Source: Symploca sp. SIO3C6
GTDB lineage: Bacteria > Cyanobacteriota > Cyanobacteriia > Cyanobacteriales > Coleofasciculaceae
Length of the DNA stretch: 64,000 nt
Assembly (NCBI GenBank): GCA_010692425.1
Contig: JAAHHJ010000007.1
Coordinates: forward strand, 16,053-80,052
Direction: 5' to 3'
Shown piece by piece: positions 1-8,621 of the stretch (position 1 is the stretch's first letter; each line of letters begins with the position of its first letter). Below the pieces are notes generated by a model. The model searched no databases and was not told the DNA's origin. It saw only the letters and a list, made by a program, of their open reading frames with translations. The translations under genes and the position numbers were made by a program.

Positions 1-136
1 GCGTAATCGCTTTTTTCGTGGCTTGGCTTGAGCCAGGGCAATCACTGGCTAGGCGCAACTGCCATTCTTGCTCCAGCTCGTCCGCCAACTTGCTCATAAG
101 ATTGAACTCCTCGAACCCCTGCTTTAAAATTTGCAT
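1..136 (-). CDS. Partial hypothetical protein (N-terminal 45 codons)
   Basis: An open frame starts at an ATG (134-136, minus strand) and runs off the left edge without a stop. The visible residues begin MQILKQGFEEFNLMSKLADE and continue with a Glu/Gln/Trp-rich stretch and a Lys-Lys segment. A second in-frame ATG follows 13 codons later and could be the true start. The piece looks helical and soluble and has no motif I recognise. The next gene leftwards is outside the window, so operon context is unknown. It is real coding sequence only if the frame continues beyond the edge. Confidence 0.4.
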   Translation of the reverse strand, partial: MQILKQGFEEFNLMSKLADELEQEWQLRLASDCPGSSQATKKAIT

Positions 137-433
137 GACAACCCTCTCTCGCTAGTACTAACTTCTGGTGGTAGCGGCCGCTCTTTATTTGAACATTTAT
201 TGTGATAGATGATGGTGATCGCTCTTATACTACATTTGCTGTAGCAATCACACTGGTGCTTTGACTTCAATCAATGATTGAGTAAGATCTAGATCAACTT
301 TCGGAGTGTTTTAGATCACAATTTATAGAAAAGTTTACTCACCTCTAGTCACAGTTAAGTTTAGCCAATTTAACCAAGAATTACCTATATAAGTCTCACA
401 GAATTTGCTGAAAATTATGCAAATCTAATCAAC
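137..433. other. Intergenic region, no gene seen
   Basis: About 300 bases between the partial left-edge gene and the aminopeptidase stop. It is AT-rich towards the right and has no open frame of useful length. The left part should contain the promoter of the left-edge gene. No clear terminator or repeat is visible. Confidence 0.5.
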
Positions 434-1837
434 CTAGGGGCTGTTGACAAGGTGTTCGATTACAGTGGCTTTGGTTGGTAAAGCTGCTGTTAGTACTTCA
501 TTACCTGTTTGTGTAACCAAAACATCATCCTCGATGCGAATACCCCGGACATCGGCAAACTGGTTCAGACGCTCCCAATTAACAACATCCTGATATTTTG
601 AGCGCAACTTAGGCTCTTGTAAAATCGCTCGAACTTGATAAAAACCTGGTTCTATAGTTACCAGCATTCCAGTTTGCAAGGGTCGATGCAATCTTAGAAA
701 ACTTAAGCCAAAGCGAGAACTTCTGACCCTTCCTTGCTGATAACCAGACAAATCTCCCAAATCTTCCAGATCATGGACATCTAATCCCAGCAGATGACCA
801 ACACCATGGGGAAAGAATAAAGCATGGGCATCCCTTTCCACCAGATCTGAAGCTTTGCCTCGCAAAATACCCAAATCTACTAGTCCTTGAGCAATTACAG
901 TGGCTGCCAATAGGTGAATGTCTAGATACTCAACGCCGGGGCGGACTTGCTCAATACAGGCATCGTGAGCTGCTAAGACGATATCATAAAGGTCGCGCTG
1001 GGTAGGGGAAAATTTACCACTAACTGGCCAGGTGCGGGTGATGTCGGCCGCCCACCCCATCTCGGTTTCAGCACCTACATCAGCTAGTAGCAAATCACCT
1101 GCTTGCAGTGGGTGTTGGTATTGATGATTATGAAGTACTTCACCGTGCACAGTGACAATACTGCCATAGGCACAGCTCATATTGTGGGCAATAATTACAC
1201 TCTCCATGGCACTGCGCACCACTGCCTCTGAAAGAGGTTGTTCTGCCAAGCCTTGACTTTTGGTTACTCTCATTCCGGTTTGATGAGCTTTGATCGTAAC
1301 TGCTGCAGCTTTTCGCAACTCCAATAAAGCACTGGCATCGTGGCACAAGCGCACAGAAGTGATCGCTTTGGCTAAATCTAGGTCAATACCTGTGGGAGCA
1401 TTCGCTGGTGCCACTGGTCGATTGAGAATTTTTGTCTGTTGCCAATAAGTAGCAACATTCTGAACAGCAACGGTAGCTGCACTATCTGAATGTGATTGTA
1501 GTTCACAGAGGTTAAAGACAGCATCAGCTCCAATCTTTTTGGCAATGTCCTCTCTTGTTGCTGTTTCTCCATGCCAGAGTTTACTACTAGCAGCAGCTTC
1601 ATCCATAAAGAGTTCTAAAGATGTTCCTTGGAGACGAATTGCGGCATTCTCTAGTGGTAGACCTGCAAAATAAAGGAAATGGCTGCTAGCGCGAAAAGGA
1701 AAAGGATTAGCGGCAAAGTTGCGTGGTATCCATTGCCCAGACCAAAGAATGACAGGAAAATCAATCAGTTTGCTCAAGCGCTGACGTCGTTGGCGCAGAG
1801 TTGCTGCTAGGGAAGTGCGATCGCTATAGTCTTCCAT
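434..1837 (-). CDS. pepP: Xaa-Pro aminopeptidase (aminopeptidase P, M24 family)
   Basis: A 467-residue cytoplasmic metalloprotease that removes N-terminal residues preceding proline. The N-terminal third is the aminopeptidase P N domain; the rest is a pita-bread M24 catalytic domain. The five metal ligands are visible in order: Asp in ADVGAE, Asp in ADITRTW, His in FPHGVGHLLGLDVHD, Glu in IEPGFY and Glu in RIEDDV. I chose the ATG at 1837 (MEDYSDRTSL) rather than one ten codons upstream because homology-like sequence begins there. Length is slightly above that of E. coli PepP (about 440). It stands alone, convergent to nothing nearby and 65 bases downstream of the pentapeptide-repeat gene on the same strand. 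Confidence 0.88.
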   Translation of the reverse strand: MEDYSDRTSLAATLRQRRQRLSKLIDFPVILWSGQWIPRNFAANPFPFRASSHFLYFAGLPLENAAIRLQGTSLELFMDEAAASSKLWHGETATREDIAKKIGADAVFNLCELQSHSDSAATVAVQNVATYWQQTKILNRPVAPANAPTGIDLDLAKAITSVRLCHDASALLELRKAAAVTIKAHQTGMRVTKSQGLAEQPLSEAVVRSAMESVIIAHNMSCAYGSIVTVHGEVLHNHQYQHPLQAGDLLLADVGAETEMGWAADITRTWPVSGKFSPTQRDLYDIVLAAHDACIEQVRPGVEYLDIHLLAATVIAQGLVDLGILRGKASDLVERDAHALFFPHGVGHLLGLDVHDLEDLGDLSGYQQGRVRSSRFGLSFLRLHRPLQTGMLVTIEPGFYQVRAILQEPKLRSKYQDVVNWERLNQFADVRGIRIEDDVLVTQTGNEVLTAALPTKATVIEHLVNSP

Positions 1838-1902
1838 AAATGTTATTAGAACCCTTGAAAAAGTCAACTTTTTTAATGTGAGGTTGATTTTACCAAAGGT
1901 GG

Positions 1903-3009
1903 TTAAGGTTTAAGTTGACGACAATAGGGCTTGGAAGGCAAAAAATCAGCTTTATAGCAATTTAATGTGGCAATAATTGCCCCTTGCTTAAACAATACCA
2001 GTTTCATTTGCTCAGAAACCCCTAAATTATTTGCAAATTCAGCATTTTCAACACTAGCCCCCCTCAAGTCAGCATCGCGGAGGTTGGCATTGCGGAGGTT
2101 GGCACCACTGAGATTAGTAAGATTGAGGTTGGCGCAGATTAGCTTTGCCCTAGCCAAATTGGCATGACTCAGGTCAGCAAGACCAAGGTCAGTACCACTG
2201 AGATCAGCATCTGCTAGATCTGCTCGGTTGAGGTTAGCACGGAGCAAATCGGCACAACTAAGCTTAGTGTGTTTTAGTCTAGCATTACTGAGGTTGGCAC
2301 GGAGCAGATTAGCACCTTCTAAGTTAGCAATGTTTAAATTAGCACCGATAAGGTTGCTACCCCTGAGTCTGGCTTGGTTGAGTTTGGCATGAGTGAGGTT
2401 AGCTTCATTCAAGTTAGCACCACTGAGATCAGCACCACTGAGATAGGCACCGCCGAGGTAGGTGCGCATGATGTTAGCTCCCCTGAGATTAGCATTTCTG
2501 AGGTCTGCACGACCCAAGTTTGCTCCTCTAAGTTTGGCGTTACTTAAGTCGGTATGGTATAGCCTAGCACCTCGAAGGTCGGCACCTCTGAGATCAGCAT
2601 TACTGAGGTTGGAACTTCTAAGATTAGCACTCCTGAGGTTAGTATCGCTGAGGTTGGCACCATCCAAGTCGGTGCCCCGGAGATCGGCACTTCTAAGATT
2701 AGCACCTCTGAGGTTAGTACTGCTGAGATTAGCACCTCTGAGATTAGCACAGTTTAATTGAGCTCCCCTAAGGTCTGCCCCCCTCAAATTGACACGCCAG
2801 AGGCAAGCATTGCTGAGGTTAGTACCGATAAAATTGACATTGCTGAGGTTGGTATTGCTGAGATCAGTATCACTGAGGTCAGCTGTAGCAAAATCGACCT
2901 TCAAATCCAGACCAACCTTGGCTGAGAGTTTAGCAAAATTGTCCGTTTCTGCTGCTAGAATCTGCTCAATCAGGGCTGGCAGTTCCTGAAGTGATTTTAC
3001 ATCAGCCAT
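1903..3009 (-). CDS. Pentapeptide-repeat protein
   Basis: A 368-residue protein. Residues about 42-335 are almost entirely tandem A(D/N)LXX pentapeptides (for example ADLRGANLRGANL), predicted to fold as a right-handed quadrilateral beta helix. The N-terminal 40 residues are helical (ELPALIEQILAAETDNFAKL), and a short non-repeat tail follows. No signal peptide or membrane helix is visible, so it is probably cytosolic. Such proteins are numerous in cyanobacteria and their roles are mostly unknown. Its start overlaps the stop of the upstream 261-codon gene by 8 bases (3002-3009), which suggests translational coupling. The repeat makes long antisense open frames, which I do not count as genes. 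Confidence 0.9.
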   Translation of the reverse strand: MADVKSLQELPALIEQILAAETDNFAKLSAKVGLDLKVDFATADLSDTDLSNTNLSNVNFIGTNLSNACLWRVNLRGADLRGAQLNCANLRGANLSSTNLRGANLRSADLRGTDLDGANLSDTNLRSANLRSSNLSNADLRGADLRGARLYHTDLSNAKLRGANLGRADLRNANLRGANIMRTYLGGAYLSGADLSGANLNEANLTHAKLNQARLRGSNLIGANLNIANLEGANLLRANLSNARLKHTKLSCADLLRANLNRADLADADLSGTDLGLADLSHANLARAKLICANLNLTNLSGANLRNANLRDADLRGASVENAEFANNLGVSEQMKLVLFKQGAIIATLNCYKADFLPSKPYCRQLKP

Positions 3010-3787
3010 ACTGCAATAATCCTCGACTCAGAAAAGGTCTAAATTTTGGTTCCAACAAACGCTCAATTATCAATCTTTCTAACACTGCTCTCTTGTTACG
3101 ACTACTCTGGGGCAACCATACCCCCTCAGCATCAGTTAAACACACATCCTGTCTACCTACCTCAAAAGTTGCTTCTATCTGACAAGGTAAAGCCAGAACA
3201 TTTAAGGTTGCTAATTTTGACCTATGCAGTGAACCTTGTAATACTGACTTGCCTCTTTCCCGTTCAAAGATCCAAGCTGGATGCTCTAGGGAAACTCTTC
3301 TGGTTACGCGACAGATACTAACCTGAGAATTATCTGTTTTCAGAGAATTTTGTCGTACATCGAAACTTTCCTTAGCTAAGGGATTGCTAATATCGAAAGC
3401 ATTGCTTGCCTGTTTAGTTGCCTTTAAATCATCCGGCGCTTTCTCAGCTTCAGATTCTTGCCTTGCTGTTGAGATAGACTTAGAAAGTTTAATCGAGCCA
3501 GCAAGTTCACGGGATTCAAAGGGAATTTCACTATTATCCAGCTTGAGAATTAGTTCTCCCCCTCGAAAGCCAAACTTAACTCTACCCCCTGGAAAGGATG
3601 CCCATTGTTGACTAAAGTTGAGGGACAAGTATAAGTCAATCTGTTGGTTTTTGTATGGTTGGTGCCAATAATCGGCAAAGCTTTCGTCTTCTGGAGTCAC
3701 TGGAATTGCTTCCAGCTTCATATTGAAGCAAGCTGGACATTTGTTCTCAGATAGTAGTTGAGGTGTTTCCGGAAGGGAAGGCAACAT
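3002..3787 (-). CDS. Conserved cyanobacterial hypothetical protein
   Basis: A 261-residue soluble protein. It opens with a CPAC pair (residues about 18-21, NKCPACFNMKLEAIP), then a beta-rich region with WASFPGGRVKFGFRGGELIL, a polar low-complexity linker (about 95-150), and a C-terminal part with ICRVTRRVSLEHPAWIFERE and a basic tail. The lone CxxC could bind a metal or form a disulfide, but no second pair is obvious. I recognise no named family. The 3' end overlaps the pentapeptide-repeat start, so the two are probably co-transcribed and coupled. The 470 bases upstream hold a dispersed repeat. Confidence 0.65.
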   Translation of the reverse strand: MLPSLPETPQLLSENKCPACFNMKLEAIPVTPEDESFADYWHQPYKNQQIDLYLSLNFSQQWASFPGGRVKFGFRGGELILKLDNSEIPFESRELAGSIKLSKSISTARQESEAEKAPDDLKATKQASNAFDISNPLAKESFDVRQNSLKTDNSQVSICRVTRRVSLEHPAWIFERERGKSVLQGSLHRSKLATLNVLALPCQIEATFEVGRQDVCLTDAEGVWLPQSSRNKRAVLERLIIERLLEPKFRPFLSRGLLQYG

Positions 3788-4257
3788 TCACAAGCTGAAA
3801 TTATGATTAAAGGTGGGTTGGCTCGGCTTGCCTTGATCCCCTCAATTGTAGATATTGAAAATGTCTATTGTCACGATCTCAACTAGGGAGGCAAGGGAAG
3901 AGTATAATTAGCGCTCCTATTAGAGGCAGAAAATCTCCTTAATCCATTTTTGCACAGAAAGTTAAATTTTTCTAAAAAAAGAATAAAAATATTATTTTAA
4001 TACTTAACACCTAAGTATCTGCACCCAAGTAATTTAATATTTTTTCAGAGTAAAAAAAGGAAAATATTAAAGACGCGGGGACAGGTCAACGCGGAGACGC
4101 GGGGACAAATTGGATGGGGATTTAACCCCAACCAATTTTATACACCGCAATTGACGGTGGGGTATTTGACCCATATTAATTTCGATAAAAAGATAATACA
4201 ACTTGGTAGTAAATATATAAATATTTTGTTTACCTATTTAACAGCCAACACTTCATT
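3788..4257. other. Intergenic region with one dispersed repeat
   Basis: 470 bases without a gene. The right half is occupied by the repeat listed at 4067-4191. The left half is AT-rich with A and T runs (3960-4060). No RNA gene recognised. Confidence 0.6.
4067..4191 (+). repeat. Dispersed repeat family A, copy 1
   Basis: About 125 bp beginning TTAAAGACGCGGGGACAGG and ending TTAATTTCGATAAAAA. It matches the reverse complement of 48106-48231 almost base for base. Differences are concentrated in the 20-base GACAGGTC/GCGGAGAC segment, and there is one change in the ACACCGCAA(T/G)TGACGG part. Internal palindromes such as GGGGATTTAACCCC suggest a structured, MITE- or REP-like element. Confidence 0.75.
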
Positions 4258-5667
4258 TTATAAAAACAAGGAATCTAAAGCTGCTTTTTGTATTTGTTTA
4301 AGATTTACCTTTCCTTGAGCATTGCGAGGTAGATTTTTAACAGCCAACCAATACTTAGGTCGCTTGAATTTACTCAATTTATTCTCTATTGCCTCTTGCA
4401 GTAAGGCAGTGGAAACTTCTACGGAAATAGGAACATAAACGGCAGTTACTGCCTGACCCCAATATTGGTCTTCCAAGCCAATTACGCAGACATCACTAAC
4501 TAGTCTGGTTGCTATAATTGCCGCTTCTACTTCAGTTGGAAAAACATTCTCTCCACCGGTAATAATTTTATGAGTACGACGTCCAATAATATGTAAATAG
4601 CCCTGTTGATCAAAAAAACCTAAGTCATCTGAGCTAAGATTTTTGATTTTTGATTGGAGATTAGGGTTGTTTATTTGGTGATAGTATCCAAGAGCGAGAG
4701 AATCTGCTGTGATATTAACAAGACCAGTATGATTAGCAGCTAAGATTTCTCCTGAGAGATTATGAATTGTGACTTGAGCATGGGGCAAAACTTGACCACA
4801 GCTATTGTTACCGCCCAAGAAAGCTTCAGGTTTGAGGGTTACTACTTGGGAGGCTGTTTCTGTCATTCCATAGGTTAGTGCCAGGGGAATTTGGTGGCGT
4901 CTAGCCTCTTCTAAAAGTGATTCCCAAGCCGGAGCACCTCCCAAAAGCACTGTCTGAAATCTGGACAACCAAGCAGAGGCATCCTCCCTTAAAAGTCGCG
5001 CTAGTTGGGTGGGTACTAGGGAAATAAAAAATTCTGTTGGGTTCAGATTCCGTCCAGCCCCTTCTACCATAGCTTTGAACGGTAGAATTACCATGCGTCC
5101 ACCAGTGGTAAAAGAGCGCAGAAATTGCATCAAACCACTTACATGATATAGTGGCAGGACACAAAAAGAATTAATTGGCTTAGCTCCAAAATATTGGTCA
5201 AATCCCTGTACAGAAGCCATTAAAGTTTCCCAAGTGTGGATGGCAAAGCGAATTGTGCCTGAGGAGCCGCCTGTGGGAATCATGATGCGTGCGTGGGGAG
5301 AGGGGGAGAGGGGGAGAGGGGGAGAGAGGGAGATGGGGAGATGGGGAGAGGGATTTGCTTGTTTTCCCCAAATTAAGTCGGGTTGAACTAAATCAAAAAC
5401 TTGTTGCCATTCCTGCTTTACCCAGTGGGGATTACAAAGGAAAATCTGGCATCCAGTAGCACAAGCAGCGATAAAAATAGCCAGAAAACGCACAGGATCT
5501 GATTCTGCTAGGAGTAGTTTTGGGGATTTTCCTGGGCAGGAAACCTGTTTCAATTCACAGAAGTATTGTTCACATAAGTCGGAAAACTCGTGGCTGTGCT
5601 CAACAATCAGCCAATCCTCACCAGCGTGTTGTTGGAAGTGCGCTAAGGGCTGCCAGTTTTGTTTCAT
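4258..5667 (-). CDS. menE: 2-succinylbenzoate-CoA ligase (MenE)
   Basis: A 469-residue acyl-adenylating enzyme that activates o-succinylbenzoate with CoA in phylloquinone synthesis. The ANL-superfamily phosphate loop is at residues about 131-139 (PTGGSSGTI). The TYGMTE motif lies near 265, GRRTHKIITGGENVFPTEVE near 365, and the C-terminal catalytic lysine is in NAQGKVNLKQ. Residues about 105-125 are a Pro/Ser/Leu tract encoded by a (CTCCCCxT)n satellite (5294-5353). It sits directly before the phosphate loop, where family members have no such insert; the insert keeps the frame. menC and menA lie upstream on the same strand but are separated from menE by a nuclease/inhibitor pair. Confidence 0.9.
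   Translation of the reverse strand: MKQNWQPLAHFQQHAGEDWLIVEHSHEFSDLCEQYFCELKQVSCPGKSPKLLLAESDPVRFLAIFIAACATGCQIFLCNPHWVKQEWQQVFDLVQPDLIWGKQANPSPHLPISLSPPLPLSPSPHARIMIPTGGSSGTIRFAIHTWETLMASVQGFDQYFGAKPINSFCVLPLYHVSGLMQFLRSFTTGGRMVILPFKAMVEGAGRNLNPTEFFISLVPTQLARLLREDASAWLSRFQTVLLGGAPAWESLLEEARRHQIPLALTYGMTETASQVVTLKPEAFLGGNNSCGQVLPHAQVTIHNLSGEILAANHTGLVNITADSLALGYYHQINNPNLQSKIKNLSSDDLGFFDQQGYLHIIGRRTHKIITGGENVFPTEVEAAIIATRLVSDVCVIGLEDQYWGQAVTAVYVPISVEVSTALLQEAIENKLSKFKRPKYWLAVKNLPRNAQGKVNLKQIQKAALDSLFL
5294..5353. repeat. CTCCCC-type octamer satellite inside menE
   Basis: About 60 bp of GGGGGAGA/GGGGAGAT units on the plus strand, read as CTCCCC units by menE. The same unit occurs at 5721-5751 and 28548-28641. 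Confidence 0.85.
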
Positions 5668-5720
5668 TGACTCTGCTATATGTATATGCAGAGTATTATC
5701 CTATGTGATCATCCCAACTT

Positions 5721-5751
5721 GTCTCCCCGTCTCCCCCTCTCCCCATCTCCC
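5721..5751. repeat. CTCCCC-type satellite upstream of menE
   Basis: Short array of CTCCCC(G/C/A)T units between the divergent menE and nuiA-like starts. It lies about 55 bases upstream of the menE ATG, where it may affect spacing of the 5' region. Confidence 0.7.
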
Positions 5752-5843
5752 ACTTCAACTACGGCTTCTGATTACTTCCTGGAAAGCTGTTACTGGAAGC
5801 ACTTAATTGGGAACACTAAGGTTAATTCAAGCTAGTACGAAAA

Positions 5844-6509
5844 ATGAAGGAAAAGCTATCAGTGGTGTTCTGGTTTCGAGGAAGTATTAGTTTTGGTGTC
5901 AGTTTGATTTTCGTTTTGGTGGTTAACACAGCTTATGCTAGTTGTAAGCGTCAAATTGTTCAAAATGCTAGTAATTTTTTGAAGCTGTTTGATGCTATTA
6001 ACAACGAACAAAAAACACCTAAGATATTGTCTCAGAGGAGAGATGAAGATGATGAGAATGATTACTTTTTAGGAAGGGAAATTTATTCCCCTGGTAATGT
6101 AACAGCGGTTAACCCCTCAATGGGGGAAATAATTAACCAGTTACAACAGGTATCTGAAGGCTTGCTATGGATAAGTGAGTCGGAGTATCCCTTTGAAGTT
6201 TACTGGTGGGAGCAAAATTCTATTACTCCAGAAAAGTTGCTACAACTTACTAACCATCCTCCAGATTTACCTGTTAAAATTATAGGAATTGATCAATTTT
6301 TCAAGAGAGCCATAACACCAACAGACTGGCACAATCAGAAAGAACGGACAACTATTAAGAGATATCAGACTTTGGTTGATACTCTCAAAATTTATCTTAG
6401 TGATATTCAAGTCTATCGTGTGGGTGAGGTTGAAGTAGATATCTATATTGTGGGTAGTACTAAGTTGGGAAATTTAGTAGGGCTTTATACTAAATCTGTA
6501 GAGACTTAG
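5844..6509 (+). CDS. nuiA: NuiA-family nuclease inhibitor with export signal
   Basis: 221 residues. Residues about 93-221 match the Anabaena nuclease A inhibitor: EIINQLQQVSEGLLWISESE, YPFEVYWWE, TPTDWHNQ, VYRVGEVEVDIYIVGST and a terminal VET. In the known NucA-NuiA complex the C-terminal threonine reaches the active-site metal, and that terminus is kept here. Unlike the cytosolic Anabaena protein, this one has an N-terminal hydrophobic segment (residues about 14-31) ending NTAYA-S, a good signal-peptidase site, then a 60-residue acidic linker. It would therefore act outside the cytoplasmic membrane, where the nuclease is predicted to be. The gene converges on the nuclease gene with one base between stop codons. 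Confidence 0.85.
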   Translation: MKEKLSVVFWFRGSISFGVSLIFVLVVNTAYASCKRQIVQNASNFLKLFDAINNEQKTPKILSQRRDEDDENDYFLGREIYSPGNVTAVNPSMGEIINQLQQVSEGLLWISESEYPFEVYWWEQNSITPEKLLQLTNHPPDLPVKIIGIDQFFKRAITPTDWHNQKERTTIKRYQTLVDTLKIYLSDIQVYRVGEVEVDIYIVGSTKLGNLVGLYTKSVET

Positions 6510-6510
6510 C

Positions 6511-7536
6511 TTACTGTTTGTCTACTCTGCTTTCTATCTGTTTTTGAATAGATTTGGGTAGATTAGAAAAGAAGTCATAACCAGTTTCTTTCTCCACTTG
6601 ATCAACTGATACTCGGTAGTCTTTCCAGTCAGTTTGATTGACTGCTTCCGAGTTGGGCATCATTACTGCAATTGTGCGTGTATTTGCCGTGACTCCCTTG
6701 ACACCAGCGCCTGGTTTATCTAAAACTAAAATAACTTTCCAGGTGAAGGCTGGCACAGTTAATTTGCCCTTGGCAAGAGTTTTTGTTTTTCCCTTTGGTC
6801 CAGCGACAATGTAGAGTTCTTTTCTTTGTTGTTCCACTAACTCTCTAGAATATTCCTCTAATTCTCGCCATACCTCTCGGTTATTGTCTGGGTGCTGAGG
6901 TATCATATTAGTCATTAAGAAAGTAGCGCTGTTATCCCTAGCTGTTTTAGTGCGATCAGCTGAAGGAGTTAGATGTCCCCGGTCATAACCACTATTTTTG
7001 TATTCCTTGGAGCTAACCTGATAATAGCCAGTAGGTAGCGAGGTATCAGGGCGGAAGTTGTTTTGTCTATCAACATTGCCTAACCAAGACTGGTTCAATT
7101 GCCAACTAACCCAATTGGCAGTACCTTTAGAATTATTATAGGAAAAAGCAAATTGGGGCTTTTTTATTAAATAGTTAGAGTTATTGTTGGTATCAGAAGT
7201 AGCATTACTGGGATTACCCATTGTCAGGTGTATACTCGCCGAAGCGGTCTTTGATGAATCTGCTTGTTGTTTGTCTACCGTGGCTTTGCCCTCGCCAACA
7301 TAGCAGGCTGGCTTGTCTCCGCTAGGGCGCCAATAGGACGAGGTTTTACCACATTTTCTACCAGAATTGGTTAAATCATAGGGACATTCGCAGGTTCCTG
7401 TCAGTGGTTCCCGCAAGGGTTTAGTATTGCCAGCATCGTTGGAAATGGTAGGAGTCTGACCATTACAACTGATTAAGCCTATTAGGACAAAGGGTAAAAT
7501 TAGGGTTAATAATCCTTGGCTGTTAAGTGGGCGCAT
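6511..7536 (-). CDS. nucA: NucA-type DNA/RNA non-specific endonuclease, lipoprotein
   Basis: A 341-residue beta-beta-alpha-Me nuclease that cuts DNA and RNA without sequence preference. The catalytic DRGH is at residues 185-188. The metal-binding region MTNMIPQHPDNNREVW is at about 208-223 and its helix carries the conserved Glu. The N-terminus has a hydrophobic segment ending LISC (Cys24), a plausible lipobox, so the mature protein is probably membrane-anchored on the outer face. Residues 49-78 form a small Cys module (C49, C51, C62, C78) absent from Anabaena NucA, followed by a Ser/Asn/Thr-rich linker. It lies 22 bases downstream of menC on the same strand and ends against the inhibitor gene. 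Confidence 0.9.
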   Translation of the reverse strand: MRPLNSQGLLTLILPFVLIGLISCNGQTPTISNDAGNTKPLREPLTGTCECPYDLTNSGRKCGKTSSYWRPSGDKPACYVGEGKATVDKQQADSSKTASASIHLTMGNPSNATSDTNNNSNYLIKKPQFAFSYNNSKGTANWVSWQLNQSWLGNVDRQNNFRPDTSLPTGYYQVSSKEYKNSGYDRGHLTPSADRTKTARDNSATFLMTNMIPQHPDNNREVWRELEEYSRELVEQQRKELYIVAGPKGKTKTLAKGKLTVPAFTWKVILVLDKPGAGVKGVTANTRTIAVMMPNSEAVNQTDWKDYRVSVDQVEKETGYDFFSNLPKSIQKQIESRVDKQ

Positions 7537-7558
7537 TTGATTGATCTCTGTTAACAGT

Positions 7559-8572
7559 TCAGTTATTCAAAGTTACCCTAATTTCTCTTGCCCTCTCCCC
7601 TTGCTCACAGTCAATGTTAAAATCTTGATCAAAATACTGATTAACGCCAAAACCCACAGCGCGATCGCATTTAGATAGCTCACCTGCCAATTTTAATGCT
7701 GCCTTGGTACCGATGAGAGTTTCTAAAGCAGATGAGAACACAGCATCGATTTCCCATTGTTGGCACAGTTGCCGCAGACGCTTGGGGGAACCAGCAATAC
7801 TGGGCTTAATCACAACTATCCCTCGCCATCCCTGTTGATAACAAGACTCTAGTTTGTCAAGTGTTGCCACCGATTCATCTAGAGCAATTGGTGTCGAATA
7901 TTGGTGGCTCATTTCTAACATTGCCTTGAACTTTTCAGGAGGCAGTGGTTGTTCTAAAAACTCAATTATACCTGAGGAATCAGCTACCTGTAGCCATTGA
8001 TGGGTTTCTTGTCTGCTAAGTCCCCCATTACTATCCAAGCGCAATTTTACCGATGGCGGTAACACCTGAGTCAACTGTTCAAATAGTTTGAGTTCATACT
8101 CAATATTGGCAACTCCAATCTTCCATTTTAAGGTGCGATGACCTTGATTCCAAGCTATTTGCCACGCTTCTAAAGCTGCTTTCCCCGTTGGCAACAGAAA
8201 ACTGTAAGTTAGAGGAGTAGAGGGACAGAGGTAGGAAAGATAGGGATGGGCTATTACCGATTCCCACGCCGACTCCAAGCCAAATTGACAGGCAGGTAAA
8301 ATAGAAGGTATGTTGTCAATATTACTTAATGTAATTTCACCATTTAGTTGACGGCAAAAATCCAGTGCTTGCTCCAAACTTTCAGAACCAAACCAGGGAA
8401 TAGGAGCAATTTCACCCCAGCCCACTTGCCCATTTTCGTCACTCAAACGCAAGATAATACCCTCCCTAACATACCAGTCACCGTGACTGGTGGAGAGAGG
8501 ATACTTAAAGCGACGTCTGTAAGAGTAAAAGTCAAACTTATAGCGTTTCTCATACTCATGAGGTACATTCAA
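7559..8572 (-). CDS. menC: o-Succinylbenzoate synthase (MenC)
   Basis: A 337-residue enolase-superfamily dehydratase converting SHCHC to o-succinylbenzoate. The catalytic barrel shows LKWKIGV (Lys base), RLDSNGG, FLEQPLP and ALDES (three metal ligands), and VVIKPSIAGS (second Lys). The N-terminal capping domain carries the usual YRRRFKYPL start and a VGWGEIAP segment. It follows menA by 49 bases, so the two are probably one transcript. The next gene downstream is the nuclease rather than menE, a break in the usual phylloquinone gene order. Confidence 0.92.
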   Translation of the reverse strand: MNVPHEYEKRYKFDFYSYRRRFKYPLSTSHGDWYVREGIILRLSDENGQVGWGEIAPIPWFGSESLEQALDFCRQLNGEITLSNIDNIPSILPACQFGLESAWESVIAHPYLSYLCPSTPLTYSFLLPTGKAALEAWQIAWNQGHRTLKWKIGVANIEYELKLFEQLTQVLPPSVKLRLDSNGGLSRQETHQWLQVADSSGIIEFLEQPLPPEKFKAMLEMSHQYSTPIALDESVATLDKLESCYQQGWRGIVVIKPSIAGSPKRLRQLCQQWEIDAVFSSALETLIGTKAALKLAGELSKCDRAVGFGVNQYFDQDFNIDCEQGERAREIRVTLNN

Positions 8573-8621
8573 TTTTCTTACCCCTACTCCCTACTCCCTA
8601 AAACCTAGAACTTTGCCCCGA

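Noticed and set aside
1140..1602. Short frames inside pepP
   Set aside because: They are shadows of the aminopeptidase in other frames, with no independent coding signs.
2462..2989. Long plus-strand open frames opposite the pentapeptide-repeat gene
   Set aside because: They arise from the 15-base periodicity of the real gene read backwards, giving Leu/Arg/Ala-rich nonsense without start signals.
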